The notes beneath the pieces are model-generated. The model saw nothing but the letters and a program-made list of their open reading frames with translations. It was not told the DNA's origin and did not search any database. Position numbers and translations under genes: made by a program. A stretch of 64,000 nt of DNA. Source: Acidobacteriota bacterium. Its GTDB lineage: Bacteria; Acidobacteriota; Holophagae; Acanthopleuribacterales; Acanthopleuribacteraceae. The stretch spans positions 124,001 through 188,000 of the forward strand of contig JACJWC010000002.1 of the NCBI GenBank assembly GCA_020637335.1, in the 5' to 3' direction. Shown here piece by piece: positions 45,652 to 53,414 of this stretch. The first letter of the stretch is position 1. Each line of letters begins with the position of its first letter.

Positions 45652-46652
45652 TCTATTTCCTTTGGCTTTGGTTTCCATCCGTTCCAATTGTTCGCTTGGT
45701 TGCAACGCCAATTGACCTGGCGGCAACTGAAGCCAAATCTGCCGAAACTTTTTTGCGCGATACCTCATTTATTGCTGCGAACGGACAAACTATTTATCTG
45801 GCAAGCCGCACGGGACCCGTTATCGGACTCGAACCGGACGGAAGACTTGTTTTTTTATGGAACCAAACAGGATACGGACCTGGCGAACGAGCAGAAGTAA
45901 TTCAAGGGATTGAAGCCGAAGGCAATCAGTTAGTGATTGTCGAAAAAGGTCGCGTTCATCAGTTTAAGAACCACCAATTCGATCAAACCAGGCGTTGGGG
46001 TTTAAAGGGATTGCCCAAAGGTTTAGTCCAGGTTAGGCCCATCATTGACGGCCAAACCATATGGATACCTCAATTTAATGGCCAACTTGCAGAGCCGGTA
46101 TTTTTCGATAAACCAGATGACCTGCTTGATCACCCAACTTGGCCATTGCCCGTGCTGCCCGAACCCGTCAATTCCGATCATCCCTATCGTCATCTTTTTT
46201 TGCTTGCTGGCACCCCGGATCACCTATTTGGTCTTAATCTGAATCAGCCACTTTTATTAAATTGCAATGCGAGCAGGAGTTGCCAAATCCAAACTTTTAA
46301 CCATACTTTGATCCAACAATTAATGGAACGAACTGGACAATTTCGAATTGATCCGGACGGCAGCTGGGTACAAACTGCTTATCTTTTCAAAGACTTCAGG
46401 GCACGCTCCGGGTTGCTCTTTGCTTTAACTGTGAGAGGTCTTTTTGTTCTGAATGAAACGGGGAACTTGCTTCGGGTACTCACGTTTGAAAACGAAGCTG
46501 GCGAAGAACTTGTGTTTCACAGTTTTTCCTTTTTTGACAACCAGAACATAGTTCTCACAAACGCATGGTTTCCGGATTCAGAAGATCCCCATTTGGCCTA
46601 TTGGGTCAACCTGCCGAATGATTTGGGCACGCTTGGCGGGACAAAAAAATGA
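45648..46652 (+). CDS. Secreted 6-bladed beta-propeller-like protein
   Basis: 334 residues with a signal peptide (MIYFLWLWFPSVPIVRLVA), then a repeat pattern like the '6-bladed beta-propeller' family: 'GYGPGERAEVIQGIEAEGNQL', with the 'G-x-GPGE' signature shared with the paralogue at 51163. Blade repeats are weak by eye. The ATG at 45648 overlaps the stop of the preceding small gene as ATGA; the frame is open further upstream but inside that gene. Function unknown; possibly a binding scaffold for the small Cys-rich partner. Confidence 0.72.
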   Translation: MIYFLWLWFPSVPIVRLVATPIDLAATEAKSAETFLRDTSFIAANGQTIYLASRTGPVIGLEPDGRLVFLWNQTGYGPGERAEVIQGIEAEGNQLVIVEKGRVHQFKNHQFDQTRRWGLKGLPKGLVQVRPIIDGQTIWIPQFNGQLAEPVFFDKPDDLLDHPTWPLPVLPEPVNSDHPYRHLFLLAGTPDHLFGLNLNQPLLLNCNASRSCQIQTFNHTLIQQLMERTGQFRIDPDGSWVQTAYLFKDFRARSGLLFALTVRGLFVLNETGNLLRVLTFENEAGEELVFHSFSFFDNQNIVLTNAWFPDSEDPHLAYWVNLPNDLGTLGGTKK

Positions 46653-47163
46653 AAGCCAAAAACTACCTTCAGTCGCACAGAAAAGATTTCACTTGTGCAA
46701 GAATGGGAAATTCCCAATATTAGTCGCATACAATTTTGACGCCTCAAAAGTCCAAGATCGAAGATCTGAAAAATAATGGCCCCTTGGCATTTTGGCTGCT
46801 CAAAGCCTTTATTCAAGACCGACATGCCATTCCAATAAACTTTTGAACAATCTCTATTTTTGGGAGAAATTATTGTAGCTTTAAGGTGAGCTGCTCAAAC
46901 AAACCTCAACGGAAAAAAAATTTGGCAGCGAAAGCAAGGATGAGCTGATCCACTGGAAAGTGTGCGGGGATTTCCAGGTGGGAACAAATGGGTAGGCTTT
47001 TAAGTGGAGCTTAAAAGAGGAGAGTAATGTAGGGGAGTCTCCAGTGGCCAGCCCGACCTTGTTTCTACTGATATAGACGGATCGGTCTGCAAAAAGTTTA
47101 TAAAAATTGAACGATCATTCTAAAAAATGTGATCAGGACCGCATTTTGGGATTCCGAATCCGC

Positions 47164-48198
47164 TTAGGCAGCCAAATCGGAGATTCTGCCCTGCGCAATC
47201 GCCCGTTCAGCCAGGGCAGCGCAGGCGCGGATGGCGTGGATAAGAGTGGCAAACCGCGGGTCTTGGGTCAGACCCGATTTGTAACGCGCATAGATTTGCT
47301 GAGCGATCACACCAATTCGGACCAAACCAAAAACGAGGTAAAAAACCGGATCCACTTCAGGTTTTCCAGTTTCCTTAAAGTAGGCCGACCACACCTGTTC
47401 ACGCGTCCAATTGCCCGGTCGATAGGTCCAGTTTAATACCCGCATCTCAGGTGGATCGCTGGGCTCACACCAGTAACCCAGCGAACAGCCTAAATCCATG
47501 AGGGGGCAGCCAATCGTCGCCATCTCCCAGTCGAGTACGGCACGGATCTGACCCAACCGATCCGGTTCGTAGACCAGATTATCGTATTTGTAATCGTTGT
47601 GGATCAGGCTGGGCCCCTGTTCCGGAGGTGCCTGTTTTGCCAACCAGACAAAACAACGCTTCATGGCCGGAATATCGTCGGTTTGCGCCTTTTGGTAGCG
47701 ATTGCCCCAGCCAGAAATTTGGCGTTCTACGTAACCCGCCCCCTTGCCCAAATCGGCCAGGCCCCAATGGTCGGGGCTAGGCTGATGCAGATGGGCGAGC
47801 GATTGCACAAAGGCGCGGTTCAGCGCTTGGAATGATTCTGCATTCAGCGTTTTCAGAGACGGATGATCCGGGCGCAAGATGACACCCTCGACCCGTTCCA
47901 TCACAAAAAAAGAAAAACCAAACCGCTCCGAATCCGCCTGCAAACCAATCGGGCGCGGAACGGGGAAACCCTTTTGGTGTAGCGCCTGAATGACTTTGAA
48001 TTCGCGGGCCATATCGTGGCCGGCAACCACTTTTGCGCCGGCAGGTGGTCTACGCAAGACCCAATTCTGCTGTTCGCCTTCCAGGCCATAGGTCCAATTG
48101 GAATAGCCGCTGGGAAACTGCTGAACGGTCAGCGGACCTTGCCAACCCAATACATCTTTCACATAGCCTAGAACTTCGTCCGGCAGAGGATTTTGCAT
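47164..48198 (-). CDS. APH-family phosphotransferase (ACAD10/11 kinase-domain type, LvaA-like)
   Basis: 344 residues of the aminoglycoside phosphotransferase/choline kinase fold, in the subgroup found fused to or beside acyl-CoA dehydrogenases. It has 'WVLRRPPAG' (nucleotide-binding Arg), the catalytic loop 'LIHNDYKYDNLVY' and the metal-binding 'VLDWEMATIGCPLMDLG'. The start at 48198 has GGTGGA upstream and lies 4 nt after the stop of the dehydrogenase; an upstream in-frame start would overlap it. Relatives phosphorylate 4-hydroxyacyl-CoA (LvaA and ACAD10/11), preparing loss of the hydroxyl group. No resistance role is implied. The 46653-47163 gap downstream contains no supported gene. Confidence 0.87.
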   Translation of the reverse strand: MQNPLPDEVLGYVKDVLGWQGPLTVQQFPSGYSNWTYGLEGEQQNWVLRRPPAGAKVVAGHDMAREFKVIQALHQKGFPVPRPIGLQADSERFGFSFFVMERVEGVILRPDHPSLKTLNAESFQALNRAFVQSLAHLHQPSPDHWGLADLGKGAGYVERQISGWGNRYQKAQTDDIPAMKRCFVWLAKQAPPEQGPSLIHNDYKYDNLVYEPDRLGQIRAVLDWEMATIGCPLMDLGCSLGYWCEPSDPPEMRVLNWTYRPGNWTREQVWSAYFKETGKPEVDPVFYLVFGLVRIGVIAQQIYARYKSGLTQDPRFATLIHAIRACAALAERAIAQGRISDLAA

Positions 48199-48202
48199 GG
48201 AC

Positions 48203-49396
48203 TCATCCACCGTCTTTGGATTCGAGCTGTTTGAAGTATTCACGCGCAATCACGTCCTTGTGTACTTCATCCGGACCATCGTAAATGCGCGCGGCCCGTT
48301 CATGGCGGAACCAGAAGGACAGAATCGTATCGTCGGTCATGCCCAAACCACCGTGAACCTGGACTGCGCGATCCAAAATGCGATGCATTAAACCGGCCAC
48401 ATAATACTTGATCATCGAAATCTCGATTCGCGCTGCCTTACTGCCCAACGTTTCCAATTGATGAGCAGCCTGCAAAACCATTAAACGGCCGGCTTGGAGT
48501 TCGGTCAGACCTTCGGCAATCCAATGGCGGATGACCTGTTTATCGGCCAGGGTTTCGTGGGCGCTGACGGGACGGGAACGGGCGTAACGGGCCATCATCT
48601 CGATCGCGCGTTCACCCATGCCGAGCCAGCGCATACAGTGATGGATGCGACCCGGTCCCAAACGCTGCTGGGCCAATTGGAAACCGCTGCCCGCGACCCC
48701 AATTCGATTGCTGACCGGGACCCGACACTCGCTAAAACGGGTTTCGGCATGGCTGAAATAACCCGAACCCACATCGCCCATGATCGACACATTACGCACC
48801 AGCTCAAAGCCCGGCGTATCGAGGGGGACCAGGATCTGACTGAAGGCTTTGTGGTCCGGCACCGATTCCGGCTCGGTTCGCGCCATAACAATCGCAAAGC
48901 TGGCACCATCGGCGCTGGATGTAAACCACTTATGCGCATTAATGACGTAATCTGAACCTTCCTGACGGGCACGCGCCTGAAGTAAGGTGGGATTTGAGCC
49001 GGCATTTTCCGGTTCGGTCATAGCGAAACAGCTGCGCACCTGACCAGCAATCAGCGGTTTCAAAAACCGTTCCTGCTGCTCAGGACTGCCAAAACCCAAC
49101 AACAGCTCCATATTGCCAATATCCGGCGCCTGGCAGTTGACCGCGTAATGACCAAAGGGACTGCGACCCAGCTGTTCGCTGAGTAGGGCGAATTCGGGCA
49201 GGGCCAAGCCCATCCCGCCCCATTCTTTGGGCAGGGCGGGCGCCCAAAAGCCGTCGGCTCGGTTTTGCTGGCGGATGCGTTGCAGTTCCGACTCGACCGA
49301 TTCGGGTCCTTTCAACAAAAAATCCGACTCCAATGGTTCGAGTAGGGTCAACAAGGCGGTACAACGCCGATTCAAATCGTCAGATTGTGGCAACAT
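48203..49396 (-). CDS. Acyl-CoA dehydrogenase (ACAD10/11-like)
   Basis: 397 residues of the acyl-CoA dehydrogenase family. It shows 'CFAMTEPENAGSNPT' (FAD/substrate contact region), 'INAHKWFTSSADGA', 'QRLGPGRIHHCMRWLG', and 'QVHGGLGMTDD' with 'RHERAARIYDGPDEVH' near the C-terminus, the latter typical of ACAD10/11-type members. The start at 49396 has AGGAG with 6-nt spacing on the minus strand; the frame is open 14 codons upstream. It is first in a two-gene operon with the APH-type kinase. Likely acts in the cytoplasm on phosphorylated 4-hydroxyacyl-CoA or branched acyl-CoA (inference from the pair). Confidence 0.93.
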   Translation of the reverse strand: MLPQSDDLNRRCTALLTLLEPLESDFLLKGPESVESELQRIRQQNRADGFWAPALPKEWGGMGLALPEFALLSEQLGRSPFGHYAVNCQAPDIGNMELLLGFGSPEQQERFLKPLIAGQVRSCFAMTEPENAGSNPTLLQARARQEGSDYVINAHKWFTSSADGASFAIVMARTEPESVPDHKAFSQILVPLDTPGFELVRNVSIMGDVGSGYFSHAETRFSECRVPVSNRIGVAGSGFQLAQQRLGPGRIHHCMRWLGMGERAIEMMARYARSRPVSAHETLADKQVIRHWIAEGLTELQAGRLMVLQAAHQLETLGSKAARIEISMIKYYVAGLMHRILDRAVQVHGGLGMTDDTILSFWFRHERAARIYDGPDEVHKDVIAREYFKQLESKDGG

Positions 49397-49561
49397 GGGA
49401 TACTCCTGTCCCATGCTAACAAAAAAATGAACCCCCACTCAATCCTCCCCGGCTCCGATGTCTGATACAGAAAATAAAGAAAACTAAAAGGTGTTGGATT
49501 TTGCATATTGCGGTAAAATCGAATTCTCCCCAAATTAATTCTCAATCAAAAAGGAAACTGC

Positions 49562-51166
49562 ATGCAATTCCTCTTGTTTTTGTGCCTGTGGCAAGGCTCG
49601 TCCTCCTTGGAAATTCGCCTGAACACGGCGCCCGATCCGCAACCGCTCACGTTTATGTTCCTTAGCTCATCCGATTTCTCTGGCGAAGTCAAACGCCTTC
49701 CTTTTGAAACGCTTTCCGAATCCCGTTTCAAAGTCCAGATCCCCGAAAATTCCATTCTGCTAAAAGTTCGGATTGCATTGGCGGGGTATTCATCAGTCAA
49801 TTTCGCCATCACGGACTGGTCATTTGGCGAGAACATTCTGGAAGTAAAACCGATTCGGGGCTTTATTGACGAAAAGGGTCCTCAAGTAGAAATAGAAGGC
49901 TCCTTGCACCCCATGAAATGGGTCGATGGCCTTTGGCAATTGGAATGGCCAACGGCGGAAACTGAACTGACCTACATGCTTAAAGACCAGCAAAATAAAG
50001 CCATAAGCCTGCTTTTATCAGAGGCAGAAGATTTCTGGAAAATTTATAGAAGGACACAGCCGGCCGAAGAGGGTAAGGTAATCATTCAATTCGATCCTAA
50101 AACATATCCCTTTTCCGACACGCCAGCAAAACCGCAGTTTAAAGATATCAAAGGCCTGTCTTACTTTGTTTTGGACAAGCAGGTCATGGAAGAATTTGAG
50201 ACTATTGAGCGTGTACTCGTGCGGCCAACACCAACCTGGACAGACGAGGAAATTGCCCAGGTACAAGTCCAATACCAAAAGTTTCAGGGCCAACTGGAGG
50301 CCATCCCCAACCTGGCTAACCGAGTAAAGCTGGCATCAAAGCTAAACCACTTTCTCCCAGTTCCGTTACGAACCAAAATTTATCCAACGTGTTTTCTGAA
50401 AGAGGACTTATTGGCATTCGGCCAGGTTGATGAATTGGCTGTTTTTAAGGATATGTTTCTTTTTCTGGCTTATTGTCGGGCAAAGGGTGACTGCGATTTA
50501 GAGGCCCAAAAAGGCCAACCAGAATGGGCGCTGCAATTCTATTTGCAGCATGCAGCAATGCTGGATGAAGAGGAATCAGGTCAGATTGCCTTTATGCTGT
50601 ATGGTCTTTTCACCATGTGGAACCGAAAGGATTTGGCAGCCCAGTGCTATAACTACATGCAGAAAACCTACCCAAACTCTTTGGCATTCAAAGACCTTCA
50701 GGAAATGGCAGACAATCGCCAAGCCATAGGCAAAGAACTGGTTTTAGGCGAATTGACCGATCGCAGTGGAAAAACCGTCAATTTGAGTCATTGGCAGGGA
50801 AAATACCTGGTACTGGAGATTTGGGCTTCCTGGTGTTCGGGTTGCGTGGAGCGGCAATACCTGTATGAAGGTTTTCAAAATCAGCTTGATGCCAATTGGG
50901 GTGTTTTTGAGCAGGTGTGCTTGGACATGAATGCGTCGGAAATGGACGCCTATCTGAAAAAGTACAAGTTAACGGGCAATCAATGGGCCAATGCGCTTTC
51001 CGATCGGGAAACCTTTGAAAAAAATTTATTTCAAGGGGTGCCAGCCCTTGTGATCTTGGATCCCCAAGGCAAGATCCAGCACATGTCCAGTTGCTTGAGC
51101 CCTGACCAAATCCTGGAAACCCTCAAAGTAAAGTTTGGCGACGCCGCTCTGGTCAAGAATCTGTGA
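49562..51166 (+). CDS. Secreted protein with C-terminal TlpA-like thioredoxin domain
   Basis: 534 residues. A signal peptide (MQFLLFLCLWQGSSS) precedes an N-terminal region of about 380 residues (beta-rich start, helical middle with a TPR-like stretch around 290-380) with no recognised family. A thioredoxin-like domain (about 395-525) follows with 'LGELTDRSGKTVNLSHWQGK', the redox motif Cys425-Ser-Gly-Cys428 in 'WASWCSGCVE' and the cis-Pro 'QGVPALVILDP'. It is probably an envelope disulfide reductase. AAGGAAACTGC precedes the ATG. The stop overlaps the next gene's GTG start (GTGA), so the two are coupled. Confidence 0.85.
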   Translation: MQFLLFLCLWQGSSSLEIRLNTAPDPQPLTFMFLSSSDFSGEVKRLPFETLSESRFKVQIPENSILLKVRIALAGYSSVNFAITDWSFGENILEVKPIRGFIDEKGPQVEIEGSLHPMKWVDGLWQLEWPTAETELTYMLKDQQNKAISLLLSEAEDFWKIYRRTQPAEEGKVIIQFDPKTYPFSDTPAKPQFKDIKGLSYFVLDKQVMEEFETIERVLVRPTPTWTDEEIAQVQVQYQKFQGQLEAIPNLANRVKLASKLNHFLPVPLRTKIYPTCFLKEDLLAFGQVDELAVFKDMFLFLAYCRAKGDCDLEAQKGQPEWALQFYLQHAAMLDEEESGQIAFMLYGLFTMWNRKDLAAQCYNYMQKTYPNSLAFKDLQEMADNRQAIGKELVLGELTDRSGKTVNLSHWQGKYLVLEIWASWCSGCVERQYLYEGFQNQLDANWGVFEQVCLDMNASEMDAYLKKYKLTGNQWANALSDRETFEKNLFQGVPALVILDPQGKIQHMSSCLSPDQILETLKVKFGDAALVKNL

Positions 51167-52185
51167 TTGGGTTTCTATTCCTGATCCTGGGCCAGGCCAG
51201 CCCTCGTTCATTTGTGCTGGAGAACGATGGTGCCTTACTCCATTATGAGAAAGGAAACCATCTGAAATGGCAGGCCGGATCGGGGCTCTTGATCATGAGT
51301 CGCCACCAGGTATGGCACTTTGATGGCCAGGGCCATTTGCTGAATCGATTTGGTCGGGCCGGTCAGGGACCGGGCGAGTTTTCCTACATCATGTGTGGCA
51401 TCTATCGGGAAGATGGCTACTGGATTGTTGATGGCATTCGCTTTACCCTGAGCCATTTCAATCGCCAAGGCCAATGGCAAAAGACCTATCACCAGTATTA
51501 TTCCGATCTGTTTGTGGGCGCGGACCAGAAGGTGTGGGCCCAGATCGGTGGTGGATTCCGGCAATTGATGAAAGAACGCAAAAAAATCCTGGTGAACCTG
51601 AAATTAGGCCCCAATGGCGCCAAGCCACAAGGCGCTATTTTTCATATGCTGCCGCAACGGGTCCCCGAACTTTCCTACGAATACACGGAACCCTTGTGGG
51701 CCGAAGATGCCACATCCCTCTACATCGGCTGTGCGGTCGATCCCACGATCTGGGTCTACAGCAAACAGACCCAGGCGAAGGCAACTGAATTGGCCTTGTA
51801 TTTACCTGGTTTTATTGCCGACCCGCCCAACAAGTTACCGGCCCTGGGACCCGGTGACGTGAAAAAACTATGGCAGTGGGAAGACCAGTTCTCCCAAGTC
51901 ACGGCCCTGGCCAGATTGCCCTCAGGTTTTGCAATTCAGTACACGTGTCCAGGCGATACCCCGATTGGCCTGGACGGCAAAAAACGCCAATTCGTTCTGG
52001 CCCTATTTAAGGAAGATGGTCAGCTGATCGGTTACGGGCCAATCGAAGCTTTGTTGTTAGGGACAAGCCAGGTGGATTTGGTATTGCTCAAGGATTGGGA
52101 TGAGTCGATTTCGGATCGACCCCGTTATGAACTGCAGTACCAGAGCCAAGTCTCGTTGTTGCAGCACTGGCAGGCTTGGAAATAG
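51163..52185 (+). CDS. Secreted 6-bladed beta-propeller-like protein, GTG start
   Basis: 340 residues with a short signal peptide (MIGFLFLILGQAS) and a propeller-like repeat region containing 'LNRFGRAGQGPGEFSYIMC'. The 'G-x-GPGE' signature matches the protein at 45648, so the two are paralogues. GTG at 51163 overlaps the TGA of the thioredoxin gene as GTGA; no better start exists. Coupling of one propeller to a redox protein and the other to a Cys-rich protein may point to a shared envelope role (inference). Confidence 0.78.
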   Translation: MIGFLFLILGQASPRSFVLENDGALLHYEKGNHLKWQAGSGLLIMSRHQVWHFDGQGHLLNRFGRAGQGPGEFSYIMCGIYREDGYWIVDGIRFTLSHFNRQGQWQKTYHQYYSDLFVGADQKVWAQIGGGFRQLMKERKKILVNLKLGPNGAKPQGAIFHMLPQRVPELSYEYTEPLWAEDATSLYIGCAVDPTIWVYSKQTQAKATELALYLPGFIADPPNKLPALGPGDVKKLWQWEDQFSQVTALARLPSGFAIQYTCPGDTPIGLDGKKRQFVLALFKEDGQLIGYGPIEALLLGTSQVDLVLLKDWDESISDRPRYELQYQSQVSLLQHWQAWK

Positions 52186-52411
52186 GCTGGGAGGGACAGG
52201 TTCCCAGCCCGGTTCCGCGCATCCGTCCAACATTCGGATGTGGGTGCGCCGAATGGCACCCAAGGACCCAACAGTCCTGCATCTTAATAAGCGAAAAAGA
52301 GCCAAAAATTGCGACATGCCAAAAAGATTTGTGCCAAAACAGGGTCGTGGAACAGTTTTTGAGCGTTTCCCCTTCGACATTCGATATTCCGTGTTCGACA
52401 TTCGACATTCA

Positions 52412-52521
52412 TGTCCCGTCCTGGCATAGGTTGATAGTTGTCAAATCGAAAGAGGAGGGCGAGGATGAAAAGGGAAGTGATTCGGTACAGTGAACTTCAA
52501 CATGAGAATCTAAATAATTGA
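52412..52521 (+). pseudogene. Truncated IS3-like left end with transposase start (copy A)
   Basis: TGTCCCGTCCTG begins the segment, followed after about 40 nt by AGAGGAGGG and an ATG at 52465. The 18-codon frame reads MKREVIRYSE then LQHENLNN and stops at 52521. The first ten residues match the usual N-terminus of IS3-family OrfA (MKREV-x-RYS-AFK), and the sequence then diverges. Only the element's end and the start of its transposase gene remain. Confidence 0.6.
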
Positions 52522-52639
52522 TTTTATTAAAATTACCAATATCGGCCTGAAAGGCCGAAACGTAGGCAGCCCAGGTCAAGAACCGGAGCTTGCGCAGGTT
52601 CGCAGGCCTGGCTTCCAATCAAATTAAACTCGGGAGCGT

Positions 52640-52693
52640 CCTGAAAGGGCGCAACTTCCCGTCCCCAACTGGGCGAGTTGCGCCGCTTTCAGG
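52640..52693. other. Long near-perfect stem-loop in mosaic repeat A
   Basis: CCTGAAAG-GGCGCAACT at 52640-52656 pairs with AGTTGCGCC-(G)-CTTTCAGG at 52676-52693: 17 base pairs with one bulged G and a 19-nt loop. An identical structure is at 59906-59959. Confidence 0.85.
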
Positions 52694-53414
52694 GCGCCCC
52701 GGAATTTTTTTTTGGACTTAACCCTGGCCTGCGGTTGGCTCGCAAGACTCGCGAACCTTGGCCAGGCCGTCCTTTGAACGCTCAATATCCAATATCCAAC
52801 GCTCAATTATCAAGTTGGAAATTGAGCATTGTGTGTTGAGCGTTGAGCGTTGCAGGTTTTCCAGGCCAACGGCCTGAGCGAGATTAGCGAAGGGTGGAGC
52901 GTTATCGATGAGGAACGAATTGATGGCGCGTAACCCTGGTAACCAGGCCAGCCTTTCCGGGAAGCGCTGAAGGCGCGCGACAGAACCCACGGAACCAATG
53001 AACCGTTCACCTCCCGCCAATCAGCGTTCTATCGCCCGCTGGGCTCTTCTTCATTCTGGCGCCATCTACCCACCCCTCCTGCCGTCGGGGTGGGCTCACG
53101 GGCCAATCGGCCGCTGGCCTCCAAAACCCTCGGACCAACAGCCACGACACTTCAATGCGCTTCACCACCGCTCCCCGTTGAGCGTTTTGCGTTGGGTGTT
53201 GAGCGTTTCCCCTTCGACATTCGACATTCCGTGTTCGATATTCGTGATTCAAATTCCGGGCTGGAATCGCGAATTTCCAACGCCGAATTTCGAATCTCGA
53301 TCGGTTTGCAAATAGCCAATTGCCCTCTGGGATCGGTCGACCGTCCTTTGAACGCTCAATATCCAATAGCCACCGCTCAATTATCAAGTTGGGAATTGAC
53401 CCCCTCGACTGCCA

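Larger units (their letters stand above)
52363..53400. repeat. Mosaic repeat, full copy A (about 1.04 kb)
   Basis: Starts in a heptad-periodic block (52363-52411), then an IS3-like left end (52412-52521), a long stem (52640-52693), a heptad block (52770-52860), a hairpin-rich GC block (52860-53130) and final heptad blocks (53180-53400), ending 15 nt before the stop of the minus-strand ELWxxDGT gene. It is nearly identical to copy C over most of its length (offset 7,266 nt in the middle). Open frames inside it are byproducts of the hairpins, lack ribosome sites and shift between copies, so I call no gene. The gap 52186-52362 shows no other feature. Confidence 0.88.

Noticed and set aside
47164..48198. 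Aminoglycoside resistance gene
   Set aside because: The kinase fold is shared, but sequence motifs and pairing with the acyl-CoA dehydrogenase fit the ACAD10/11-LvaA type.
52409..53387. Several 60-130 codon open frames on both strands inside the mosaic repeats (also at 57256-57969 and 59675-60662)
   Set aside because: They arise from the hairpin-rich GC sequence, lack ribosome sites and family similarity, and change frame or length between copies.
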